From Chloroflexota bacterium (GTDB lineage: Bacteria; Chloroflexota; Limnocylindria; Limnocylindrales; CSP1-4), in the NCBI GenBank assembly GCA_003157175.1, contig PMIQ01000039.1:494-22079 (forward strand): a stretch of 21,586 bases of DNA, read 5' to 3'. Below the pieces are notes generated by a model. It made no database searches. It was not told the DNA's origin and worked only from the letters and a program-made list of their open reading frames with translations. A program made the translations under genes and the position numbers. Below are positions 1 through 7,053 of this stretch, in pieces (the stretch's first letter is position 1; the number at the start of each line of letters is the position of its first letter).

Positions 1-500
1 TGGTGCGTCCACTCGTGGAGCGAGACGATGCCCTTCCATGGCTCGTCGACCATCTGCTCGCCGAGCTCGATGGCCTTGGCCAGCACGACCTCTTCCTCGG
101 CCGTGAGAAGCGCGACCTTGCCGATCTCCTTCAGGTACATCCGGACCGGGTCGTCGATCCCGATCATGTCGGCGGAGAGCGCCTCGAGCTCCTCGGGAGT
201 CGGCTCCTCGAGAGCCTCCGCGTCCAGCTTGACCGGGACCTCGCCCGCGGCGTGCGGCCCGACCAGGGCGTCTTCCTCGACGACCTCCACCCCGAGCTCG
301 ACCGTGTCGTCCTCGAGTGCCTCCGGAGGCACCAGCTCCTCGTCCTCGTCAGCGAGGAGCTCGTCCTCGTCGAGCGGCTCGTCTTCGGCCGAGCGGCGCG
401 TTCGCACGCCCGCGGCCTTGGCCTCCTCGAGATCTGCCTTGCGGCGGCTGCCGCCGGAGAGGGCCACCTCTACCAGTTGCTTGTCCAGGGGGTCGGTCAT
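1..500 (-). CDS. rpoD: RNA polymerase sigma factor RpoD/SigA, N-terminal part (cut by window edge)
   Basis: Primary sigma factor that directs RNA polymerase to housekeeping promoters. Only the first 166 codons are inside the window; the gene runs off the left edge. Residues 1-110 are an acidic, low-complexity N-terminal extension rich in Glu/Asp (region 1.1-like). Residues about 113-147 are region 1.2, with the hallmark [12 protein letters not shown] followed by LLTAEEE and LAKAIELGE. The segment after it contains SLHEWTH, which I associate with Chloroflexota sigma factors (inference). The ATG overlaps the dnaG stop codon as ATGA, and a GGAGG lies 6 bases upstream, so the start is well supported and translation is probably coupled to dnaG. 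Regions 2-4 are not visible, so an alternative group 1/2 sigma cannot be fully excluded, but the dnaG context argues for RpoD. Confidence 0.93.
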   Translation of the reverse strand, partial: MTDPLDKQLVEVALSGGSRRKADLEEAKAAGVRTRRSAEDEPLDEDELLADEDEELVPPEALEDDTVELGVEVVEEDALVGPHAAGEVPVKLDAEALEEPTPEELEALSADMIGIDDPVRMYLKEIGKVALLTAEEEVVLAKAIELGEQMVDEPWKGIVSLHEWTH

Positions 501-2521
501 CGGTGTCCTCCAGCAGGTGTCAGGTTGCTCACGGCTTCGCGCCGCCGGCCCAGCGACCGAAGCGCTTCTTTGAATTGGCGATTGGCCTCGAGAAGCCGGG
601 CCCAGGTTTCGCGGTCACCAACGGCTTCGGCTTCGACGATCTCGTTGCGAATGAATTCGAGCTCGGCTCTGATTCGATCGGCCTCCAAGGCCAGGAGGCA
701 CTGATCAACGCCATTGCGGACGTGATCGGTGTCGAGCGTGGTTGGGTCGTTGGGGCCGCGGTCCGCATACAGGGCGATGGCCAGGCTGTGCAGCTCCGGG
801 GGCAGCGCCTCTAGGAAACGCATGCGCTTGAAGTCGCCCTGACCACCGGCCTCGCGGTCGAGGTCGCGGTCGGTCAGCATCGCAACCAGCAGCTCGCGCG
901 CCGGCGTGCTGGGAAGCCGCGCTCCCTGCGCCGCCAGCGTCTCGGCGACACGTTCCTGCTGCTCGGGCACGAGCAGAAGCAGCCTCAGCAGACGAGCTTC
1001 CTCGCGCGTCAGCGACTTCAGCTCGGCCTTCGTGTCGATCGTGTCCGGCGCCGACATGACGGCGTCCGCCGTGAAGCGCCCCGAACCGGTGCCCGCCCCG
1101 CCCGAGCCTCCACGCCCGTCCGCGCCCGCCTGCCCCACCGGCACAGGCGCCCGCAGCGCCTCCAGCAGGACCCGCTCCTCCACCCCGGTCCGGCGCGCCA
1201 GCGTCTGGAGATAGCTATCGCGCATGACCGGATCGCGGATCTCGCGCAGGATCGGGAGCAGTGCCCCAACAGCGTGGCGCCGCCCCTCGGCCGTCCGGAT
1301 CGGGAAGGCCGTGGCGTAGTAATCGATCAGGAACTCGATGATCGGCTGGGCGGTGCGGATCGCCTCCCGCCAGAGATCGGGCGTGTCGCGGATGACTTCG
1401 TCCGGGTCCTTGCCCTGCGGCAGCCGCGCCACCCGAACCCGCGTGATCTCGACGCCGGTCTCCTCGGCCGCGAGCGACCCGATGAGCCGGAACAGCTCCG
1501 CTCCGCCGATAGAGCCGGCATGTTGCCCCGCGGGATCGACGTCGTAGGCGAGGACGATCTCGCGCGCATAGCGGGCGATGAGCGCGACCTGCGCCGGCGT
1601 AAGCGCCGTGCCGAGGCTGGCCACGACGTTTTCGAAGCCGGCCTGATGCGCCATCAGCGCGTCGGTGTACCCCTCGACGAGAACTGCCTCTTCCGACCGC
1701 CGCATCTCGCCGCGGGCCCGCTCGATCAGATACAGCGTGCGGCTCTTGTCGAAGAGCGCCGTCGCCGGGGAGTTGAGGTATTTCGGGGCGCCGGCGTCGT
1801 GAGTGACGGCCTCGTGCGCGCCGGCATCCGCGGCCGCGTCGACCGCCGAAGCCGCGCCTTTGGCAGCGGGGAGGATCCGCCCGCCGATCCCCACCGCGTT
1901 CCCCGCCGCGTCGCGGATCGGGAAGATCACCCGCGAGCGGAACTTGTCATAGGCTCCTCGGCCGCCCTGCCGCTGACTCGTCAGGCCCACTTCCGCGAGC
2001 TCCGCCAACGCGACGTTGCGGCGGCTCTGGAGCATCTTGATCATCTGATCCCAGCCACCGGGCGCCCAGCCCAGCTGGAAGCGTTCGATCGTCTCGTCCG
2101 TGAAGCCGCGGCCGTGCAGGTATTCGAGCGCGGGCGCACCGGTCTTCGATTGCGTCAGGACGATGTGGTAGAAGGCGATCGCCTGCTCGAGGACCTCGCG
2201 CAGGCGAGCCTTTCGGGCGTCCTCGCGGCTCGTCCGCTCGTCGACCTCGATGCCGGCCCGCGCCGCCAGCCGCTTGAGAGCATCGGGGAAGCTCAGACTC
2301 TCGCGCCGCATGACGAAGCTGAAGATGTCGCCGCCTTCGCCGCAGCCAAAGCAGTGCCAGCTATCGCGCGACGGGGTCACGACGAAGCTGGGGGTTTTCT
2401 CGCCGTGAAACGGACAGAGTCCCTTGTAAGTGGTGCCGGCCTTGCGCAGCTCCACCTGCTCGCCGACGATCTCGAGGACCGACAGCTTGCTCTTGACTTC
2501 TGCGGCTACCCCAACTGCCAA
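497..2521 (-). CDS. dnaG: DNA primase DnaG
   Basis: Synthesises RNA primers at the replication fork, recruited by the DnaB helicase. The 674 residues are a normal length. The zinc-binding domain has C36, H39, C57 and C60 ([11 protein letters not shown] and CFGCGEGGD). The catalytic core follows (about 115-250), with the Toprim signature at about 261-345: E283 in EGYTD, then SLGTALT, then D327/D329 in YDVDPAG, where most DnaGs have YDGD. GKDPDE at 370-375 is also typical. About 25 Ala/Asp-rich residues (roughly 219-245) are inserted just before the conserved PKYLNSP motif. The C-terminal 200 residues would be the helicase-binding domain and are weakly conserved, as usual. The start is TTG, chosen because AGGAG sits 6 bases upstream and the zinc domain begins at the expected distance. 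It overlaps rpoD by four bases, as in the primase/sigma operons of many bacteria. Confidence 0.97.
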   Translation of the reverse strand: MAVGVAAEVKSKLSVLEIVGEQVELRKAGTTYKGLCPFHGEKTPSFVVTPSRDSWHCFGCGEGGDIFSFVMRRESLSFPDALKRLAARAGIEVDERTSREDARKARLREVLEQAIAFYHIVLTQSKTGAPALEYLHGRGFTDETIERFQLGWAPGGWDQMIKMLQSRRNVALAELAEVGLTSQRQGGRGAYDKFRSRVIFPIRDAAGNAVGIGGRILPAAKGAASAVDAAADAGAHEAVTHDAGAPKYLNSPATALFDKSRTLYLIERARGEMRRSEEAVLVEGYTDALMAHQAGFENVVASLGTALTPAQVALIARYAREIVLAYDVDPAGQHAGSIGGAELFRLIGSLAAEETGVEITRVRVARLPQGKDPDEVIRDTPDLWREAIRTAQPIIEFLIDYYATAFPIRTAEGRRHAVGALLPILREIRDPVMRDSYLQTLARRTGVEERVLLEALRAPVPVGQAGADGRGGSGGAGTGSGRFTADAVMSAPDTIDTKAELKSLTREEARLLRLLLLVPEQQERVAETLAAQGARLPSTPARELLVAMLTDRDLDREAGGQGDFKRMRFLEALPPELHSLAIALYADRGPNDPTTLDTDHVRNGVDQCLLALEADRIRAELEFIRNEIVEAEAVGDRETWARLLEANRQFKEALRSLGRRREAVSNLTPAGGHR
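507..511 (-). promoter_or_regulatory. Shine-Dalgarno of rpoD, inside dnaG
   Basis: GGAGG on the minus strand, 6 bases before the rpoD ATG and lying within the last codons of dnaG. It fixes the start at the ATGA overlap and shows that rpoD can be initiated within the dnaG message. Confidence 0.8.
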
Positions 2522-2527
2522 ACGTTT

Positions 2528-2532
2528 CTCCT
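2528..2532 (-). promoter_or_regulatory. Shine-Dalgarno that supports the TTG start of dnaG
   Basis: AGGAG on the minus strand with a 6-base spacer to TTG (2519-2521). No ATG or GTG lies in frame close by, so this site decides the start. Confidence 0.7.
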
Positions 2533-2762
2533 GCTTATCAGGCGGCCGACGAGACTCCGACGTTCACTCTTCGCCACCTCCGACCGAATGGATCGATCCC
2601 CCATCGACCGCCCGATCGAATGCCCAGCCTGCCGACCGACCGTCCGACTGCGGGCCGGTCGAGCAACCGACCGATTCCTGTCGAGCCGATCGATCGCGCG
2701 CCCCGTCGAGCCGCCCAATTGCTGGCCCGACCTCTCGGCCGAACCACCCTGACATAACTAAC

Positions 2763-2785
2763 GGCCTGTCAAGTCTTGACAGGCC
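2763..2785. repeat. Perfect 23-bp palindrome (11-bp arms, 1-base centre)
   Basis: The arms are GGCCTGTCAAG and CTTGACAGGCC around a single T. There is no T-run on either side, so it is not a standard intrinsic terminator. It may be an operator for a dimeric regulator, or a hairpin at the 5' end of the dnaG leader. The inner word TGTCAAG/CTTGACA recurs in the second palindrome at 2840-2851, which favours a protein-binding role. Confidence 0.6.
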
Positions 2786-2820
2786 TTCGCCGCCGGATTC
2801 TTACCACTTTTCGCCGCGTT

Positions 2821-2851
2821 TGTATACCCCTGGGGGGTATTGACATGTCAA
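2821..2851 (-). promoter_or_regulatory. Near-consensus promoter towards dnaG with CsoR-type operator-like palindrome in its spacer
   Basis: On the minus strand, TTGACA (2851-2846) is followed after 19 bases by TATACA (2826-2821); a 17-base spacing to GGTATA is also possible. The spacer and the -10 contain ATACCCC-TGG-GGGGTAT read on the plus strand (2824-2840), an A/T-flanked C-tract/G-tract inverted repeat. CsoR/CstR/RcnR-family repressors are known to bind operators of this form over -35/-10 elements. The -35 is itself half of a 12-bp palindrome, TTGACATGTCAA (2840-2851). The promoter would serve dnaG-rpoD. No CsoR-like gene is in the window, so the regulator is unknown. Confidence 0.5.
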
Positions 2852-2932
2852 GTGGGCGAGGCTGGCATCACCCGGCACGGCAGGTTGAGGGCCTCTCGAT
2901 CCGATCTCACGCGGCGAACGAACGACGCCTGT

Positions 2933-3643
2933 CTACCCGCCCCTGAGCCAGCCGGCTCGCACCTCGCCGGGGGAAAGCCGGGCCAGGAGCCCGAGCAGCG
3001 GGATGGCGGCGGCGAACGCTTCCGAGAGCGTGTCCGGGAGGTTCGGCGAGAAGACCTCGTCGTCGGACAGGGGGCGGCCGAAGGTCACGTCCTTGAGCTT
3101 CAGCAACTCCGCCCCGGGATGGTCAACTGCGAAACCGGCCGGGACGCGTTTGAGGCCATCGCCGCTGACCGACCCGAAGGTGCCGACAAATGTTGGGTTC
3201 TTGAGGGTCGCCTCGACCTTGTCGAAGTCGTTCGCCACCAGTTGCCGCCAGGCAGCCAGCTGAGCCGGTTCGGGATGCCACATGCCGCCGCCGGCGAGCA
3301 TCTCGCCGGGCTGGAGGTGGAAATAGGCCCCAACCCCGCCGCCGTCTCCCGTCCACGGGAAGCCTGCGGATACGTGCGTCTTGTAGGGCGACTTGTCGGC
3401 GGAGAATCGGACGTCGCGGTAGATCCGGAAGGGCGAGTGTGTCGGATCGGCTCGAAGGGGTAGGCCGTCCGCCTCGAATCGCTCGGCCAGGGCGCGGCAC
3501 ATGGCCTCCATTGGCTCCTTGAGCAAACGCTCGTACTCGGCCTTCCGAGGCTGGAACCACGACCGCTCGTTGTGCAACGCGAGCTCGACCAGGAATTGGA
3601 CGGCGTCCCGCGAGAAGCCGGTGAAGGGTGCTGCCACGGCCAT
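2933..3643 (-). CDS. DUF2461 family protein (TIGR02453-type)
   Basis: Conserved protein of unknown biochemical function, 236 residues, the usual family size. Visible family signatures are FTGFSRDAVQFLVELALHN near the N-terminus, the central FRIYRDVRFSADKSPYKTH block (about residues 72-90), and GAYFHLQPGEMLAGGGMWHP (about 105-124). The start is placed at the ATG at 3641-3643 because GGGAGGAG precedes it by about 7 bases. An in-frame ATG twelve codons further upstream has no such signal and adds an unconserved stretch. There is no signal peptide or membrane helix, so it is expected in the cytoplasm. It lies upstream of the dnaG leader on the same strand and 126 bases after the histidine kinase gene; nothing in this context reveals its role. 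Confidence 0.88.
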   Translation of the reverse strand: MAVAAPFTGFSRDAVQFLVELALHNERSWFQPRKAEYERLLKEPMEAMCRALAERFEADGLPLRADPTHSPFRIYRDVRFSADKSPYKTHVSAGFPWTGDGGGVGAYFHLQPGEMLAGGGMWHPEPAQLAAWRQLVANDFDKVEATLKNPTFVGTFGSVSGDGLKRVPAGFAVDHPGAELLKLKDVTFGRPLSDDEVFSPNLPDTLSEAFAAAIPLLGLLARLSPGEVRAGWLRGG

Positions 3644-3769
3644 CGGTTCTCCTCCCGAGGGGGACGTGCGATGAGGCAACGAGAATCATCTCACAGAGTG
3701 TCTGGGGCGCGGAATAGCCCGGCCAAGCGTCCCATTGCACGTGGAAACGGCGCCGAGTGGGTCGCCCGG

Positions 3770-6712
3770 TCACTCGGGCCTGGGCTCGTCCAGGACCTCG
3801 CGAACCTTGCGGGCCAGGCGCTCGGGGGTGAACGGCTTGGGCAGGAACGCGTAGCGCTGGGCGGGCATCTGGGACAGCACCGTCGCCTCGGCGTGGCCGG
3901 ACATCAACACGGCACGCGCCTGCGGAGCGACGGTGGCCAACCGCTTGAGCAGCTCGGGCCCGTTCATGCCGGGCATCATGACGTCACTGACGATCACATC
4001 TACGGCCGCGCCGATGCGGCCGGCGAGACGGATTGCCTCGGCCCCATCCGCCGCCTCGAGCACGACGTAGCCGTGGGCCCGCAGCCCGAGCACGGCCAGA
4101 CGGCGCACGCGGGGCTCGTCCTCGACGACCAGCACCGTTTCGATACCGCTGGGGGTCGGCCGTGGCGGCGCCGCCACGGGCTGGGGGTCCGCTGCACCGC
4201 TCTTGCGGGGCAGGTAGATGCGGAAGGTCGTGCCCTGGCCCGGCTCGCTGTACACGCGGATGTGGCCGCCGATCTGCCTGACGATACCGTGGCATGTGGC
4301 CAGACCGAGGCCCGTGCCCTTGCCCATCTCCTTGGTGGTGAAGAACGGCTCGAACAGGTGTGAGCGCACCTCATCGGTCATGCCTACTCCTGTGTCGGCC
4401 ACCGCCAGCAGCACGTACGGCCCAGGAGTGGCGCCCGGGTGTGCTCGGGCCGACTCTTCGTCGATGTCCTCGTCGGCCGTCTCGATCAGCAGGCGACCGC
4501 CATCGGGCATCGCGTCCCGGGCATTGACGGTCAGGTTGACCAGCAGCTGCTGTATCTGGCCCGGGTCCGCCTCAACGGTCCCAACACTGGGATCGAGCGC
4601 GCTTTCGATCTCGATATCGTCGCCCAGCAGCCGCTGGAGCATCTTGAGCGAGTCGGCCACGAGGGCGCTCAGATCCAGCCGCACCGGGGCGACGATCTGC
4701 CTGCTGGCGAACGCCAGCAGCTGCCTCGTCAGGGTGGCTGCCCGTTCGCCGGCCGTACCCACCTCGTTCAGATCGAGCCTGGCCGGATGGTCCGCCGGCA
4801 AGTCCGGCGGAAGGTCGAGCTTGCACATCTCGACGTAGCCGAGAATCGCCGTCAGCAGGTTGTTGAAGTCGTGGGCCACGCCGCCGGCCAGGCGCCCGAT
4901 GCCCTCCATCTTCTGCGACTGCAGCAGCTGCTCCTGGAGGGTGCGTCGCTCGCTGATATCCTGGATGACCCCGTCGTAGGCGATCGGCGTCCCATCGGCG
5001 TCCAACCGCAGGACCGGCGTGTGGCGAACCCACCGGACGGTCCCGTCCTTGCGCAGGATGCGGTACTCGAGCGGCGCCGTGCGCTCGCCCGCCAGGATCC
5101 GCCGAACCTGATCGGCCGCGGCCTCACGGTCCTGCGCCACGACCAGGCTGAACCACAGACCCGGGTCGCCGGACAGCTCCTCGGCCGAGTATCCGGTTAC
5201 CGCGACACAGCCGGGACCGTGGCTTGCGCTCGCCGCCCGCCCGTTCTCGATCTTCACGCTCATCACGTAATCCGTGATGGTGTCGATGATGTGGTGGTAG
5301 CGCTCCTCGCTCTCGCGGCGTGCCTCCTCGGCCATCTTGAGATCGGTGATGTCATCGGAGAGCCCGAGCACGTAGCGTGCCTGGCCGTGCTCATCGAAGA
5401 TGGGGATCTTCGTTGTGTGAAAGATCCGGCGCCCGCGATGCGGGGTCGTGAGGGCCTCCTCGGGCACTTCGATGGTCTGCCCCGTCAGGACCACCTGCCG
5501 CTCCACCGACGCGAAGAAGGCCGACTCATCGGCCGGCGCCAAACCCTGGTCTTCCTGGCCGACCAACTCGTCCCGCGAGTAGCCCAGCGCCAGTTCGGTG
5601 GCTCGATTGACGCGGACGAAGCGCAGGTCGCGGGCGTCCTTGACGAACACCATCGTGGGGATGTTGTCGATGATGCTGGCCAGGAATCGCTCGCTCTCCC
5701 GCAGCGCCTCTTCGGCCCGTACCCGGTCGGTCATGTCCTCGCAGGTGCTGAGCATCCCGACCACGCGCCCGTCGCCATCGAAGAGCGGCACCTTGCTGAC
5801 CCGCACCCACGTCTTGCGGCCGCCTGCTCTAACCTGCATCTGCTCGTAGCCGAGCTTGGGTCGGCCGCTCTCCATCACCGAGCGATCGTCCGCCATGTAC
5901 TCGTCGGCGAATTCCCGCCAGCTCAGGTCGTAGTCCGTCTTGCCTACGATCTCGGCCGGATCGGACAAGCCGGCGTCGTGGGCGAAGGCCTCGTTGCAGC
6001 CGACGAAGACCGCGTTGGTGTCCTTCCAGCAGATGCGCTGGGGGACGGTGTCGAGCACCAACCGGAGCATCTGCCGCGAGCGGAAGAGCTCTTCCTCGGC
6101 GCGACGGCGAGCGATGATGTCGTGCAGGGTGGCAACGTAGCCGTCCCCAAACCTGGTGACACTGACCTCGTACTCGCGACCGAAGCCCTCGGGGTCGCTG
6201 CGCTCGGGAACGTCGTGGTCTCGAACCGAGCTTCGCAGGAGGGGCTCCCCGGTTTCGACGACGCGAACGTAGGCGTCGAACTGCCCGTTCGCGCGCCGGC
6301 CGGGGAAGAGGTCGAGAATCAGGTGGTCGATGAGCTCCTCGTGCGGCACGCCGCTGATGCGGCTGGCGGCTTCGTTCGAATATACGATCCGAAAGTCGAC
6401 GATGCGTCCGGTCTCGTCCCGGATCGCGCTGTTGATGAGGACGCCGTCCATCAGCCCGTCCAGGCAGGCCGGGAAGCTTCCGTCGGAGCTCGCGAGACGC
6501 GCCTCGGCCTCGAGACGCCCGCGCTCTGACTCCGCGAGCTGGAGCGACAGGTCCGCCAGCCGGCGGCGCAGAAGCTCGCCCTCGTCGGCCGAGTCGCGCG
6601 CGTCGTCACGCACGGGAACATCCGGCTCGCCAGGGCTCAGCTTTCGCTTGCGTCTGCTCATCGATGACTCCGGCCGCTCGTCCTTGCCGGCACGGTGACG
6701 ACGGGACGGCAT
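3770..6712 (-). CDS. Soluble multi-PAS hybrid sensor histidine kinase with receiver domain
   Basis: A 980-residue signal-transduction kinase without membrane helices or signal peptide, so probably cytoplasmic. After a basic start and a short coiled coil (about 45-75), four PAS-type modules follow at about 80-205, 212-335, 340-462 and 465-590. They end in the usual PAC-like tails (CEDMTDR, SDDITDL, QDISERR). HisKA follows with H614 in GGVAHDFNNLL. The ATPase domain has the N-box N730 (LTVNARDAM), G1 DTGVGM, F-box LFEPFFTT and G2 GTGLGLA. A receiver domain at about 858-975 has the acidic pair E864/D865, phospho-acceptor D910 (SDVMMPG) and K959 (LPKPF). All catalytic residues are present. No response regulator gene adjoins, so output is unknown. 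An ATG at 6659-6661 (18th codon) with GGAG 6 bases upstream is an equally likely start. Confidence 0.95.
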   Translation of the reverse strand: MPSRRHRAGKDERPESSMSRRKRKLSPGEPDVPVRDDARDSADEGELLRRRLADLSLQLAESERGRLEAEARLASSDGSFPACLDGLMDGVLINSAIRDETGRIVDFRIVYSNEAASRISGVPHEELIDHLILDLFPGRRANGQFDAYVRVVETGEPLLRSSVRDHDVPERSDPEGFGREYEVSVTRFGDGYVATLHDIIARRRAEEELFRSRQMLRLVLDTVPQRICWKDTNAVFVGCNEAFAHDAGLSDPAEIVGKTDYDLSWREFADEYMADDRSVMESGRPKLGYEQMQVRAGGRKTWVRVSKVPLFDGDGRVVGMLSTCEDMTDRVRAEEALRESERFLASIIDNIPTMVFVKDARDLRFVRVNRATELALGYSRDELVGQEDQGLAPADESAFFASVERQVVLTGQTIEVPEEALTTPHRGRRIFHTTKIPIFDEHGQARYVLGLSDDITDLKMAEEARRESEERYHHIIDTITDYVMSVKIENGRAASASHGPGCVAVTGYSAEELSGDPGLWFSLVVAQDREAAADQVRRILAGERTAPLEYRILRKDGTVRWVRHTPVLRLDADGTPIAYDGVIQDISERRTLQEQLLQSQKMEGIGRLAGGVAHDFNNLLTAILGYVEMCKLDLPPDLPADHPARLDLNEVGTAGERAATLTRQLLAFASRQIVAPVRLDLSALVADSLKMLQRLLGDDIEIESALDPSVGTVEADPGQIQQLLVNLTVNARDAMPDGGRLLIETADEDIDEESARAHPGATPGPYVLLAVADTGVGMTDEVRSHLFEPFFTTKEMGKGTGLGLATCHGIVRQIGGHIRVYSEPGQGTTFRIYLPRKSGAADPQPVAAPPRPTPSGIETVLVVEDEPRVRRLAVLGLRAHGYVVLEAADGAEAIRLAGRIGAAVDVIVSDVMMPGMNGPELLKRLATVAPQARAVLMSGHAEATVLSQMPAQRYAFLPKPFTPERLARKVREVLDEPRPE

Positions 6713-7053
6713 CCCGGCCCCCAGGCCTCCCCGCGAGGGATCGGTCGCGGAGCCGGGATCCTGCAGAAATCCACGCTGCTCGGTCCCCGCGGCGTAGCCG
6801 GGGTCGCTGCCCCTTGAGCGTCAGCCTATAGGATGGGGGGACCGTGACCCTGACCTAAACGTCCTAGCGACACGCCCCGCGGCCTGCGGAACCGGCCGGC
6901 CGGCCGGGGGGCGAAAGCACTCCGCGCCCCACGCCGCCGCCGTGAGTCGTCGTCGTGCGTTCGATGCCGCAGGCGACTACCCCCCGGCGTGCTTGCGCGT
7001 TGTCCGATCTCTGGCTCAAACTGCCCGATCTACGGATACGGAGGAACGACCCT
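6713..7053. other. Intergenic region between the divergent kinase and flippase-peptidase genes
   Basis: It holds a 16-base CCGG/GGCC run (6892-6907) that is fully self-complementary. It also holds a possible plus-strand -10 element (TATAGGAT at about 6827-6834) with no convincing -35. The stretch 6955-7053 is an in-frame extension of the next gene, open from a GTG, but it looks non-coding because the added residues resemble nothing conserved and no Shine-Dalgarno precedes the GTG. No RNA gene or repeat family is evident. Confidence 0.5.
7040..7044 (+). promoter_or_regulatory. Shine-Dalgarno supporting a TTG start for the flippase-peptidase fusion
   Basis: GGAGG with a 9-base spacer to TTG at 7054-7056. 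The in-frame GTG (6955) and ATG (6964) further upstream have no comparable motif. Confidence 0.6.

Larger units (their letters stand above)
2522..2932. other. Gene-free region upstream of dnaG
   Basis: This 411-base stretch lies between the end of the DUF2461 gene and the start of dnaG (both minus strand), and I find no credible gene in it. Bases 2540-2750 have an odd composition dominated by CGA/CGAT/CCGA words (for example GACCGACCGTCCGAC and CGATCGATCG). Bases 2763-2851 hold two palindromes built from TGTCAA/TTGACA half-sites and a promoter-like element directed towards dnaG. Bases 2853-2932 show nothing recognisable. If the promoter is real, the dnaG transcript has a leader of about 290 bases. 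Confidence 0.6.

Noticed and set aside
1274..2752. 492-codon plus-strand open frame opposite dnaG
   Set aside because: Mirror frame of dnaG caused by high GC; the minus strand has full primase motifs.
2763..2785. Intrinsic terminator for the DUF2461 gene
   Set aside because: Strong hairpin but no T-tract on the minus strand, and it lies about 150 bases past the stop codon.
4439..6529. 696-codon plus-strand open frame opposite the histidine kinase
   Set aside because: Shadow frame; no domain-like pattern, and the kinase motifs on the minus strand are unambiguous.
6843..6857. Tiny leaderless frame (GTG plus three codons then TAA) after TATAGGAT
   Set aside because: Only four codons and no amino-acid bias typical of a leader peptide; probably chance.
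6892..6907. CCGG/GGCC run as a transposon end or attachment site
   Set aside because: Simple self-complementary run with no duplicated target or second end nearby; expected at this GC content.
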